Notes: a model not told the origin generated them from the letters alone. 24,289 bases of DNA from AVCC01 sp039920865 (GCA_039920865.1 JBDSCZ010000170.1:1-24289); one strand, 5' to 3'. Positions 7,059 through 14,250 are shown, numbered from the stretch's first letter. Numbers and translations: made by a program.

Positions 7059-8267
7059 TCATTTCCAGAGCGCGCACTTCGAATCGGCCTTGGTAGTGAA
7101 AGCCTGCTCGCCTGGGATGGTTTGCACCACTTTATAATAATCCCACGGGTATTTCGATTCAGCTTTGGTTTTGACTTGCATCAGGAACATGTCATGCACC
7201 ATGCGGCCATCCGGGCGAATTGTGCCGTTTTTGGCAAACATATCATTGACTTTGGTTTCTTTCATTTTAGCTATTACCTTGTCGGCATCGTCGGTGCCGG
7301 CGGCTTTTACCGCATTCAGATAGTGCATCGCCGCTGAGTAATCGCCCGCCTGCAGGCTGGATGGCATTTTCTTCATTTTTTCAAAATAGCGCTTGGCCCA
7401 TTTACGCGACTCCGGGCTTTGATCCCAGTACCAGCTATCGGTCAAATACATGCCTTGCGTCAGATTCAAGCCCAGTGAATGAATATCGTTGATGAACATC
7501 AACAAGCCGGCCAGCTTCATCGTTTTGTTAACGCCGAATTCGTTGGCGGCCTTGATCGCATTGATGGTGTCGCCGCCGGCATTGGCCAAACCGAGAATCT
7601 GTGCTTTCGAAGTTTGCGCCTGCAGCAGGAACGATGAAAAATCGGATGCCGACAGCGGATGCCGAACCGAACCCAACACCGTACCGCCGGATGCCTTGAC
7701 CACATTGGCGGTATCGTTTTCCAGCGAATGGCCGAACGCGTAATCGGCGGTCAGGAAGAACCAGGTCTTGCCCCCTTGCTTGACAACGGCAGAACCGGTG
7801 CCCTTGGCCAGCGCCACGGTGTCGTAGGCGTAATGTGTGGTGTACGGCGAACACTCCTCATTAGTCAGGCGCGCGCTGCCAGCGCCAACTGCTATGAACG
7901 GTTTCTTCTTTTCCTGTGCGATCTTCGCCATCGCCAGGCTGGTGCCCGAATTGGTGCCGCCGATTAGCACATCGACGCCTTGCCGGTCGAACCATTCGCG
8001 CGCCTTGCTAGCCGCAACATCTGCCTTGTTCTGATGATCGGCACTCACAAATTCAATTTTTTTGCCGAGTACCGTGCCACCGAAATCAGCAATTGCCATC
8101 TTGATCGCTTCTGCACCACCTTCGCCGTCGATGTCGCCGTACAGACCCGAAACGTCGGTAATGAAACCAATCTTCACCGTATCGCCCGAAACCTGCGCGC
8201 TGGCGCTGCCGGCAAAACCCACGCTTATGACTGCTGAAACTGCCAGTGCCAATGTTTTAATTTTCAT
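7059..8267 (-). CDS. Periplasmic substrate-binding protein of a Liv/HAAT-type ABC importer (LivK-like)
   Basis: This is the secreted ligand-binding subunit (Peripla_BP_6 type) that delivers substrate to LivHM. From the ATG at 8267 it is 402 aa. A Sec signal peptide is clear: MKIK, a hydrophobic core, then SASA before Gln25, with likely cleavage at ASA|Q. The mature part opens with VKIGFITDVSGLYGD, typical of the family. The open frame runs 8 codons further upstream, but GGAGAAG lies 3 bp before the ATG at 8267 and the signal peptide starts there. The sequence NEECSPYTTHYAYDTVALAKG and the late SKCALWK terminus recall a subgroup that is abundant in Burkholderiales. Known relatives bind branched-chain amino acids, amides or aromatic acids, so the ligand is open. 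It is third in the cassette, after livG and livF. Confidence 0.9.
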   Translation of the reverse strand: MKIKTLALAVSAVISVGFAGSASAQVSGDTVKIGFITDVSGLYGDIDGEGGAEAIKMAIADFGGTVLGKKIEFVSADHQNKADVAASKAREWFDRQGVDVLIGGTNSGTSLAMAKIAQEKKKPFIAVGAGSARLTNEECSPYTTHYAYDTVALAKGTGSAVVKQGGKTWFFLTADYAFGHSLENDTANVVKASGGTVLGSVRHPLSASDFSSFLLQAQTSKAQILGLANAGGDTINAIKAANEFGVNKTMKLAGLLMFINDIHSLGLNLTQGMYLTDSWYWDQSPESRKWAKRYFEKMKKMPSSLQAGDYSAAMHYLNAVKAAGTDDADKVIAKMKETKVNDMFAKNGTIRPDGRMVHDMFLMQVKTKAESKYPWDYYKVVQTIPGEQAFTTKADSKCALWK

Positions 8268-8316
8268 GTCTTCTCCAGTGATTAAAAACAACTACTCCGC
8301 AAGTCAATCCACTAAC

Positions 8317-9027
8317 CTACACTCCCAGCAGCGCGTTCAGCACAGGCATTTTTGCGCTCAATTCGCTAGAAGCAAAAGCCTCGACAATCTGGCCATGCTC
8401 GACCACATAAAACCGATCCGCTAGCGGTGCGGCAAACCGGAAGTTCTGCTCCACCATCACAATCGTATAACCCTTCGATTTCAGCATCTTGATCATGCGC
8501 GCCAAAGCCTGCACGATAACCGGCGCCAATCCTTCGGAAATCTCGTCTAGCAGCAGCAAACGCGCGCCGGTGCGCAAAATCCTTGCCACCGCCAGCATTT
8601 GCTGCTCGCCGCCCGACAGCCGCGTTCCCTGGCTCGATTTGCGCTCCTGCAGATTCGGGAACATCGCGTAAATTTCATCGAGCGACATGGCTTGCTCGGT
8701 TTTCGACAGCAGCGGCGGCAACAGCAAATTTTCTTCGGCCGACAGCGAAGAAAAAATCCCGCGCTCCTCCGGGCAATAACCGATGCCGCAGTGCGCGATA
8801 CGATGGGTCGGCATGTTTATGGTTTCAACCCCGCCGACCTTGATCGAGCCCTTGCGGGCGCCGGTCAAGCCCATGATCGCGCGCAAAGTGGTGGTGCGGC
8901 CGGCGCCGTTGCGCCCCAGCAGCGTGACCACTTCGCCCTGCTGGACCGAAAAATTGATGTCGTGCAGGATGTGCGATTCGCCATACCAGGCATGCAAGCC
9001 GGTGATTTCCAGAACGTTCTGGCCCAT
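8317..9027 (-). CDS. livF: Branched-chain amino acid-type ABC transporter ATP-binding protein LivF
   Basis: This is one of the two cytoplasmic ATPase subunits, 236 aa. Motifs: Walker A region GRNGAGRTT (38-46), Q-loop region CPEERG (85-90), ABC signature LSGGEQQ (137-143), Walker B LLLLDE (157-162), and VEQN (192-195) where most ABC ATPases have the switch His; Gln is usual in LivF. Notably, the Walker A lysine is Arg44 (codon CGC), giving GAGRTT instead of GAGKTT. I believe Arg occurs in other LivF proteins of this subgroup, so this may be a lineage trait rather than a mutation. Its ATG overlaps the livG stop codon (TGATG), so the two ATPases are translationally coupled and should form the LivG-LivF heterodimer. 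Confidence 0.94.
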   Translation of the reverse strand: MGQNVLEITGLHAWYGESHILHDINFSVQQGEVVTLLGRNGAGRTTTLRAIMGLTGARKGSIKVGGVETINMPTHRIAHCGIGYCPEERGIFSSLSAEENLLLPPLLSKTEQAMSLDEIYAMFPNLQERKSSQGTRLSGGEQQMLAVARILRTGARLLLLDEISEGLAPVIVQALARMIKMLKSKGYTIVMVEQNFRFAAPLADRFYVVEHGQIVEAFASSELSAKMPVLNALLGV

Positions 9028-9797
9028 CAGTGCGCTCCCGCCAACTCTTCACTGTCTGTACCCATGTAGGCCTCCATGACTTCGGCATTGTTCGATACTT
9101 CGGCATACGTTCCTTCGGCCAGAATCGCACCGCGCTGCAGCACCGAAATATGGTCGCAAATACCGGACACCACATTCATGTTGTGCTCGACCATCAGGAT
9201 GGTGCGCCCGCTGGAAACTTTCTTGATCAGTTCGGTAACGCGGCTGACGTCCTCGTGGCCCATGCCCTGGGTCGGCTCATCGAGCAGCATCAGTTCCGGC
9301 TCCATCGCCAGCGTAGTGGCAATTTCAAGCGCGCGTTTGCGCCCGTATGGCAAATCGACCGTTATGGTGGCGGCGAATTCACCCAGATCAACCTCTGCCA
9401 GCAATGCCATCGCCCGATCATCGAGTTGCGCCAGGCTGGCTTCGCTTTTCCAGAAATAATAGGAGGTACCGAGTCCGCGCTGCAAGCCGATGCGCACGTT
9501 TTGCAACACGGTCAGATGCGGAAATACTGCGGAAATCTGGAACGACCGGATGATGCCCTGACGGGCAATCTGGGCCGGCCGTGCAGCGGTGATATCGCGT
9601 CCGTTGAACAGAATCTGTCCTGCGCTTGGTGTCAGGAACTTGGTCAGAAGATTGAAGCAGGTAGTCTTGCCGGCGCCATTGGGCCCGATCAGCGCGTGAA
9701 TATGGCCGCGCTGCACCTTCAGATTTACATCATCAACGGCAGTAAAGCCCTTGAACTCCTTGGTCAGGTGTCTTGTTTCCAAGATAACATCGTCCAT
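9027..9797 (-). CDS. livG: Branched-chain amino acid-type ABC transporter ATP-binding protein LivG
   Basis: This is the partner ATPase of LivF, 256 aa. Walker A is canonical, GPNGAGKTT (38-46). The Q-loop region is RSFQIS (84-89). The signature is the divergent LPYGRKR (149-155) instead of LSGGQ. Walker B is LMLLDEP (169-175), followed by TQGMGHED, and the switch His205 lies in MVEHN. The divergent signature and TQGMGHED occur in a Burkholderiales subgroup of LivG as I recall it. A strong ribosome-binding site (AAGGAGA) precedes the ATG, and a good sigma-70-like promoter lies 43-71 bp upstream, so livG probably starts the livGFKHM transcript independently of the GMC oxidoreductase gene 113 bp upstream. 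Confidence 0.95.
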   Translation of the reverse strand: MDDVILETRHLTKEFKGFTAVDDVNLKVQRGHIHALIGPNGAGKTTCFNLLTKFLTPSAGQILFNGRDITAARPAQIARQGIIRSFQISAVFPHLTVLQNVRIGLQRGLGTSYYFWKSEASLAQLDDRAMALLAEVDLGEFAATITVDLPYGRKRALEIATTLAMEPELMLLDEPTQGMGHEDVSRVTELIKKVSSGRTILMVEHNMNVVSGICDHISVLQRGAILAEGTYAEVSNNAEVMEAYMGTDSEELAGAH

Positions 9798-9839
9798 ACT
9801 GTCTCCTTGCTGCTGCTACTGGGTATTTCCAGCTTTATT

Positions 9840-9868
9840 TGTATAGTTTCATTTTTAATATACAGCAA
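9840..9868 (-). promoter_or_regulatory. Predicted sigma-70 promoter of the liv cassette
   Basis: On the minus strand TTGCTG (9868-9863), a 17-bp AT-rich spacer, and TATACA (9845-9840). Spacing is ideal and both hexamers are close to consensus. The start point would fall about 35 bp before the livG ATG. Confidence 0.6.
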
Positions 9869-9910
9869 TAATTAATGCGTAGTGCTACGTAGAAATACGG
9901 ATCTTGATGA

Positions 9911-11551
9911 TCAAACGCAACCTTTAGCATCGCGGCTGGCACGTATCCATGCTGCCGCTTTTTCGGCGATCATGATGGTCGGCGCATTGGTGTTGCCGGA
10001 AGTAATGGTCGGCATGACCGAGGCATCCACCACCCGCAAGCCGGCCACGCCCCTGACTCGCAGCTGGCTGTCGAGCACCGCCAGCGGATCGCCGCTGCGT
10101 CCCATCTTGCAGGTGCCGACCGGATGGAAGATGGTGGTGCCAATATCGCCGGCGGCGCGCGCCAGTTCTTCCTCGCTGCGAAACTGCGCACCGGGCTTCA
10201 ATTCCTGCGGCGCATATTTTTGCAGTGCTGGCGCCGCGACGATATTGCGCGTCAACGTCAGCGAACTTGCCGCTATCTTTCTGTCTTCTGTAGTACTCAG
10301 GTAATTAGGAACAATTTTTGGTGCGACCTCGGCCCGGCCGGACGCGATCTGCACATGGCCGCGCGAAGTCGGGCGCAGATTGCACACGCAGGCGGTGAAT
10401 GCCGGAAATGGGTGCAATGGCTCACCGAATTTTTCCAGCGATAGCGGCTGCACGTGATATTCGAGATTGGCGCTGGACTGGCCCGGGTCGGACTTGGTAA
10501 ACGCACCCAGCTGCGACGGCGCCATCGACATCGGGCCGCTTTGCAGTAGCGCATATTCGAGGCCGATTTTCATCTTGCCGAACCAGTTGCCGGCCATCGT
10601 GTTGAGCGTTTTGGCACCCTGAATTTTGAAGGCGGAACGGATCTGCAGATGGTCTTGCAGGTTTTCGCCGACTCCCGGCGCGTCCAGCACCAGCGCAACA
10701 TCATGCTGCCGCAACAAGGCAGCCGGGCCGATGCCCGACAGTTGCAGGATTTGCGGGCTGCCGATGGCGCCGGCGGCCAGGATCGTTTCGCATGCCGATT
10801 CGGCAAACCATGCACGGCCGCCGCCGACGAATTCCACCCCGCTGCAGAGCACGCCCTGCGGCGTGCTCTCGGTGCGCAGACGCTGCACCTGGCAACCGGT
10901 CATGATCTCCAGGTTGGGACGGCCTGCGGCCGGCCGCAGGAAAGCCTTCGAGGTATTCCAGCGCACCCCACGCTTCTGGTTGACTTCAAAATAGCCGCAG
11001 CCGGTGTTGTCGCCGCGGTTGAAATCGTCGGTATTCGGAATCCCGCACTGCAAAGCTGCGGCGCGAAATGCATCCAGGATTTCCCACGATAGCCGCTGCC
11101 GCTCGACCCGCCATTCGCCGCCGCTGCCATGCATAGGATCGGCCCCCTTGTAATGGTCTTCGCTCTTCTTGAAAAACGGCAACACATTGTCCCAGCGCCA
11201 GCTATCGTCCCCGCTCAATTCTGCCCACTGGTCATAATCGCGGCTCTGCCCGCGCATGTAAATCATGCCGTTGATAGAGGAACAGCCGCCCAGCACCTTG
11301 CCACGCGGATAAATCAGGCTGCGCCCGTTCAGGCCGGCGTCCGGCTCGGTGCGGTACAGCCAATCGGTGCGCGGATTATTGATGCAATACAAATAGCCGA
11401 CCGGAATATGAATCCACAGGTAGTCGTCCTTGCCGCCGGCCTCGATCAGCAGCACCGAAACCTTGCTATCGGCACTGAGCCGATTCGCCAGCACGCAACC
11501 GGCCGAGCCGGCACCGATGATGATGTAATCGTACTTACCGGCAAACTCCAT
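9911..11551 (-). CDS. GMC-family FAD-dependent alcohol/choline dehydrogenase
   Basis: This is a flavoprotein of the glucose-methanol-choline family that oxidises an alcohol to an aldehyde. The 546-aa protein shows the ADP-binding GAGSAG (13-18), the first GMC signature around GKVLGGCSSINGMIYMRGQ (84-102), the second signature GAIGSPQILQLSGIGP, and the C-terminal active-site pair His476 (in FHPVGTCKMG) and Asn520 (in SGNTNAP). There is no signal peptide. The closest named types are BetA choline dehydrogenase and AlkJ-like aliphatic alcohol dehydrogenases; substrate cannot be chosen. The ATG follows GGAGC with good spacing. A 14-bp palindrome 39-52 bp upstream may be its operator. It is on the same strand as the liv cassette, which has its own promoter, so a functional link is possible but unproven. 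Confidence 0.93.
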   Translation of the reverse strand: MEFAGKYDYIIIGAGSAGCVLANRLSADSKVSVLLIEAGGKDDYLWIHIPVGYLYCINNPRTDWLYRTEPDAGLNGRSLIYPRGKVLGGCSSINGMIYMRGQSRDYDQWAELSGDDSWRWDNVLPFFKKSEDHYKGADPMHGSGGEWRVERQRLSWEILDAFRAAALQCGIPNTDDFNRGDNTGCGYFEVNQKRGVRWNTSKAFLRPAAGRPNLEIMTGCQVQRLRTESTPQGVLCSGVEFVGGGRAWFAESACETILAAGAIGSPQILQLSGIGPAALLRQHDVALVLDAPGVGENLQDHLQIRSAFKIQGAKTLNTMAGNWFGKMKIGLEYALLQSGPMSMAPSQLGAFTKSDPGQSSANLEYHVQPLSLEKFGEPLHPFPAFTACVCNLRPTSRGHVQIASGRAEVAPKIVPNYLSTTEDRKIAASSLTLTRNIVAAPALQKYAPQELKPGAQFRSEEELARAAGDIGTTIFHPVGTCKMGRSGDPLAVLDSQLRVRGVAGLRVVDASVMPTITSGNTNAPTIMIAEKAAAWIRASRDAKGCV

Positions 11552-11589
11552 GGCGTGCTCCGCTATTTGCTTAAAAATATACTACACAT

Positions 11590-11603
11590 TGTATTTAAAT
11601 ACA
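11590..11603. promoter_or_regulatory. Palindromic candidate operator upstream of the GMC dehydrogenase
   Basis: TGTATTTAAATACA is a perfect 14-bp palindrome placed 39 bp before the GMC dehydrogenase ATG, where a promoter would be expected. No regulator gene is adjacent, so the binding protein is unknown; chance in AT-rich DNA is possible. Confidence 0.4.
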
Positions 11604-11659
11604 TGCCTATAAATAATGCGAAAAAACACTGTTTTAATAACATACCCCAATATAAAGCG

Positions 11660-11850
11660 TGATTAGCCAGCAACCTCAAATATAGCTATCCAGCCGCTCA
11701 AAACACGCGGTCGTTCTATTCGCAAGCGGGAATCCAGCCTCCGCGAACACGAGATTTCCGCCTGGCCGTACGCCAGTTCATCCTGAGCCTGACGAAAGGC
11801 GGAATGACGATGATGGGGAATTTCTTCTTCGCCTGAGGTTGCGCTTATGC
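11660..11850 (-). repeat. Dispersed ~190-bp intergenic repeat, copy 1 (degenerate)
   Basis: This stretch matches the reverse complement of 14028-14219 nearly end to end. Shared blocks include CCAGCCGCTCAAAACACGC, GGGAATCCAGCCTCCGC and TTCATCCTGAGCCTGACGAA. It starts with TGATTAGCC, the terminal sequence of copy 2, but its other end and one inner GTCATTCCCGC motif are decayed. It belongs to the CATTCCCGC / TTCATCCTGAGCC type of proteobacterial intergenic repeats. It contains no credible gene; a 73-codon frame across it is an artefact. Confidence 0.85.
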
Positions 11851-12073
11851 AGGAAAAATCTGCTTGCAATAACAATTTGCACATTGTTCCAAGCTCCTGA
11901 ATAATTTAACATTATTAGCAGTATGCTTAAAAACATGTATTTTTACGCATATAAATAAAAGAACTTAAAAAATACTGACTATCAGTATAATATTTTATCC
12001 CATTGTGGATAAGTCTGTGGATAACTTGTCAATCTGTTGTGAGCAAGTACCTCCGGCGCAATCGGGATTTTTC

Positions 12074-12224
12074 TTATCCAGAATCTATCCTGTAAACATA
12101 CGCGGTTTATGCAGGCTTTATGAAATCGCCAATTGCTTGAAATCATTCAGTAAAATGTAGTTATCCACAGAAAAGTACTGCAGTTAACTATTACTACTAT
12201 AGATATATATAACTAATTAAATAA
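12074..12224 (+). repeat. oriC unit copy 1: DnaA boxes, DnaA-trio-like tract and AT-rich element
   Basis: The unit begins with TTATCCAGA and reaches the perfect box at 12161-12169. It is followed by a spacer of about 18 bp, then CTA TTA CTA CTA (12188-12199) and an AT-rich run through ATATATATAACTAATTAAAT. Bases 12074-12170 match 12684-12780 at 79 of 97 positions with no gaps (hand count). The spacer here is less GC-rich than in copy 2. Confidence 0.85.
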
Positions 12225-12311
12225 AAACCGAAAAAGCAAAATCCACTGCATCGACTGTCCGCTCAAGCTAACCCGCTATATCACTTTTTAAAAAAAATGC
12301 GGTCAGCTCAA

Positions 12312-12338
12312 AAGACCAACTTTTGCAAAGTTGATCTT
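12312..12338. other. Long inverted repeat between the two oriC units
   Basis: AAGACCAACTTT, loop TGC, AAAGTTGATCTT: a 12-bp stem with one mismatch, located in the spacer between the two origin units. It is followed by GAAAGACCTTTC, another partly symmetric stretch. It could be a protein-binding site, a structured element or the end of a short transcript; nothing in the sequence decides between these. Confidence 0.5.
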
Positions 12339-12683
12339 GAAAGACCTTTCGAAAAATTTTGTTTAAAAACCGGCTTTTTAGAAATTGCAGACTGTTTGGT
12401 TCCAACAAGGCAGGCACTAACCGATAAATGCCGCCCAGAAGCCTTGAATCAACCGCTGACGCCACCGAAAGGTCATTTGGCATCTCGTGAACGCTGAAAT
12501 GTATTAAAAGCGTGCCAGCAGGCTGAAAACCCCATTTTCTGCCGATGTAAAAATTGAAAATGTGGATAAGTCGGTCAAAAATGCGCTTAAAACCCTATAT
12601 TTTCAATTTCCCTGTGGATAACTCTAGGGATATCCACAGGGGATCTTTGTGCATAAGCGTTGAATATCATTGCAGTTAAAATC

Positions 12684-12836
12684 TTGTCCAGAATCCATCC
12701 TGAAACCATACGCCCTTTATGCAGACTTTATGAAATCGCCAACACCTTGAAATAATTCGGTTTTTTAGAGTTATCCACAGAAATGCCGTCGCTTTACTAC
12801 TATTACTATTTATATATATAAAGAAAGTATTAAATA
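12684..12836 (+). repeat. oriC unit copy 2: DnaA boxes, GC-rich spacer, DnaA-trio and AT-rich element
   Basis: The unit is in the same orientation as copy 1 and 610 bp away. The perfect box at 12771-12779 is followed by a spacer containing GCCGTCGC, then TTA CTA CTA TTA CTA (12794-12808) and TTTATATATATAAAG. This is the closer of the two to the textbook box / GC-rich spacer / trio / AT-rich order. It lies 65-90 bp before the mtnN start. Confidence 0.87.
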
Positions 12837-12872
12837 ACCCGCAAACTCCCGGCAGAGAAGCAAAGGCAGAAA

Positions 12873-13667
12873 ATGACAGAGAAAAACATCCGTTTGGGCT
12901 TGATCAGTGCACTGCAAGAAGAACAAACCGGCGTAATCGAACAAATGCAGAACAAACGCAGCATCCGGCGCGGCATGCGCGACTACACTGCCGGTTCCTT
13001 ATGGGGAATAGACTGCGTATGCGTGCTTTCCAGAATTGGAAAAGTTGCAGCATCAGCAACAGTAGCCACTCTGATAGAGCGCTTTGACGTCACCCATATC
13101 GTGTTTACCGGTGTCGCCGGCAGCGCTACGCATCAGGTGCAGGTAGGCGACATCGTGCTGGCTGACAATCTGGTGCAGCACGACATGGATGCAACGCCAC
13201 TGGCGCCGCGTTTCGAGATTCCGCTGACCGGCATCAGCAGCTTTGCCGCCGATGCGGATTTAAGTGGATTGCTGGGACAAGCTGCGCACGATTTCCTCGG
13301 CCTGGACTGGTCGGATGCCATTCAAAGCCGGGACAAAGCTACATTCAGGCTGAAAAAGCCGCGCCTGCATCGCGGTCTGGTTGCCAGTGGCGATGAATTC
13401 ATCACCAGCAGCCAGAAAATTTCAGAATTAAAACTGGCGTTGCCGCAGGTGCTGGCGGTCGAGATGGAAGGTGCTGCAGTAGCGCAAGTCTGCTTCGAAT
13501 TCGGCGTCCCGTTTGCGGTAATCCGCACCATTTCGGACAACGCGAATGAAAATGCGGGCATCGATTTCAGAAGCTTTCTGGAGCAGGTGGCGCAGCGTTA
13601 CGCATTCAATATCATCAAAAGAATGTGTGCGGAATTGCACATGCAAAAAGGCCATTTAATGCTTTAA
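12873..13667 (+). CDS. mtnN: 5'-methylthioadenosine/S-adenosylhomocysteine nucleosidase
   Basis: The enzyme hydrolyses MTA and SAH to adenine plus methylthioribose or S-ribosylhomocysteine, clearing by-products of SAM use; it is cytosolic and homodimeric. The 264-aa product shows ISALQEEQ (11-18, the region of the catalytic Glu12 of E. coli), FTGVAGS (78-84), SGDEFI (172-177), VEMEGAA (196-202, Glu199 equivalent to E. coli Glu174) and ISDNA (220-224, Asp222 equivalent to the catalytic Asp197). It is about 30 aa longer than the E. coli enzyme, mainly in the middle (roughly 105-165). Its start lies 37 bp after the AT-rich end of the origin, so its promoter probably overlaps oriC. No terminator was seen downstream. 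Confidence 0.92.
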   Translation: MTEKNIRLGLISALQEEQTGVIEQMQNKRSIRRGMRDYTAGSLWGIDCVCVLSRIGKVAASATVATLIERFDVTHIVFTGVAGSATHQVQVGDIVLADNLVQHDMDATPLAPRFEIPLTGISSFAADADLSGLLGQAAHDFLGLDWSDAIQSRDKATFRLKKPRLHRGLVASGDEFITSSQKISELKLALPQVLAVEMEGAAVAQVCFEFGVPFAVIRTISDNANENAGIDFRSFLEQVAQRYAFNIIKRMCAELHMQKGHLML

Positions 13668-13772
13668 ATTACTATAATTTCTTTTAAAATAGTCTAACGT
13701 CTTCTAATTTTTATTAAATAATCCATATTATCGCGCGAGTTAAATAATCGACATTCACACTAATGCAGCAAA

Positions 13773-13916
13773 ATGGCACTTAGCTGGAACGAATTTAAAG
13801 ACCGCTCTTTTAAATTTGCAAAACAATGGGAATTTGAGACCAGCGAAGACGCCGAGGCGAAGAGTTTTTGGGACGATTTTTTTGAGGTGTTCGGGATCTT
13901 GCGCCGGCTGGCGTAA
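13773..13916 (+). pseudogene. N-terminal remnant of an MmeI-type DNA methyltransferase/restriction gene
   Basis: The 47-codon frame starts MALSWNEFKDRSF and continues through EDAEAKSFWDDFFEVFGILRR before a TAA. This resembles the N-terminus of MmeI-family combined methyltransferase/endonuclease proteins (MALTWNEI..., then EAKtFWdeFFeVFGisRRRVA), which normally exceed 900 aa. The match stops just where the family continues with RRRVASFE, so the rest has been deleted. The stop lies in a small hairpin (CCGGCT-GGCGTA-AGCCGG, 13904-13921). It lies between mtnN and a ~190-bp mobile-type repeat and is probably the scar of a lost RM system. The identification rests on recall of the family N-terminus; a small intact protein of unknown role is the alternative. 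Confidence 0.7.
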
Positions 13917-14027
13917 GCCGGATTTCGCTCTTGCCAGGCCGATATACAATGCCATAGTATATTTATATAGGGAAATGAATATATGTGGTAAATGGCATGA
14001 AAACGACGATACTCCTTGTTTTTAAAT
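13917..14027. other. Gene-free AT-rich spacer after the RM remnant
   Basis: This is AT-rich DNA between the RM remnant and repeat copy 2. A 16-codon frame (starting at the ATG at 13977) ends in TGKWH-like residues without a family match. I see no promoter, terminator or gene that I can support here. Confidence 0.4.
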
Positions 14028-14219
14028 GATTAGCCAGCAAACGCAGACGAAGAAAAAATTCCCCATTATCGTCATTCCCGCCCTTCGTCAGGCTCAGGAT
14101 GAACTGGCCTGAGGCCAGGCGGGAATCTAGTGTTTGCGGAGGCTGGATTCCCGCCTGCGCGGGAATGACGGCGTGTTTTGAGCGGCTGGAGAGCTATGTC
14201 TGAGCTTGGTAGCTAATCA
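14028..14219 (+). repeat. Dispersed ~190-bp intergenic repeat, copy 2 (intact ends)
   Basis: This copy has terminal inverted repeats: it begins TGATTAGCC and ends GCTAATCA. Inside is a second inverted pair, GTCATTCCCGC ... GCGGGAATGAC (from about 14080 to 14169), enclosing a TTCGTCAGGCTCAGGATGAA segment and CTGGCCTGAGGCCAG. It has the size and symmetry of a MITE/REP-type non-coding element. The reverse complement matches copy 1 at 11660-11850. No direct target duplication is obvious at its borders. Confidence 0.85.
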
Positions 14220-14250
14220 GGTATTTTTATAGAACTCGCCGGATCGTGAT

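Larger units (their letters stand above)
11972..12836. other. oriC: Predicted chromosomal replication origin (oriC) with duplicated DnaA-box/unwinding unit
   Basis: This gene-free, AT-rich region has six perfect DnaA boxes (TTATCCACA or its complement) at 12004-12012, 12016-12024, 12161-12169, 12561-12569, 12613-12621 and 12771-12779. Near matches lie at 12074-12082 and 12630-12638. Two direct blocks each end in box, short spacer, trinucleotide tract (CTA/TTA series) and AT-rich run. That order matches the basal unwinding system described for bacterial origins (DnaA box, GC-rich spacer, DnaA-trio). An inverted repeat ATACTGA-CTA-TCAGTAT (11972-11988) precedes the first boxes. parA, two parS sites and mnmG/rsmG lie 8-12 kb away, as is common near origins. 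dnaA is not in the window. No tRNA or protein gene is credible here. Confidence 0.88.

Noticed and set aside
10450..10460. GCACGTGATAT as a parS half-site in the GMC gene
   Set aside because: Lacks the GTTT/AAAC arms needed for ParB recognition.
11663..11884. 73-codon minus-strand frame upstream of the origin
   Set aside because: It lies almost wholly within the dispersed repeat copy 1, has no family-like sequence and its counterpart in copy 2 is not open.
12268..12497. Overlapping 66- and 71-codon frames between the two oriC units
   Set aside because: They overlap on opposite strands in AT-rich DNA, lack ribosome-binding sites, and one spans the stem-loop at 12312-12338; they look like chance frames.
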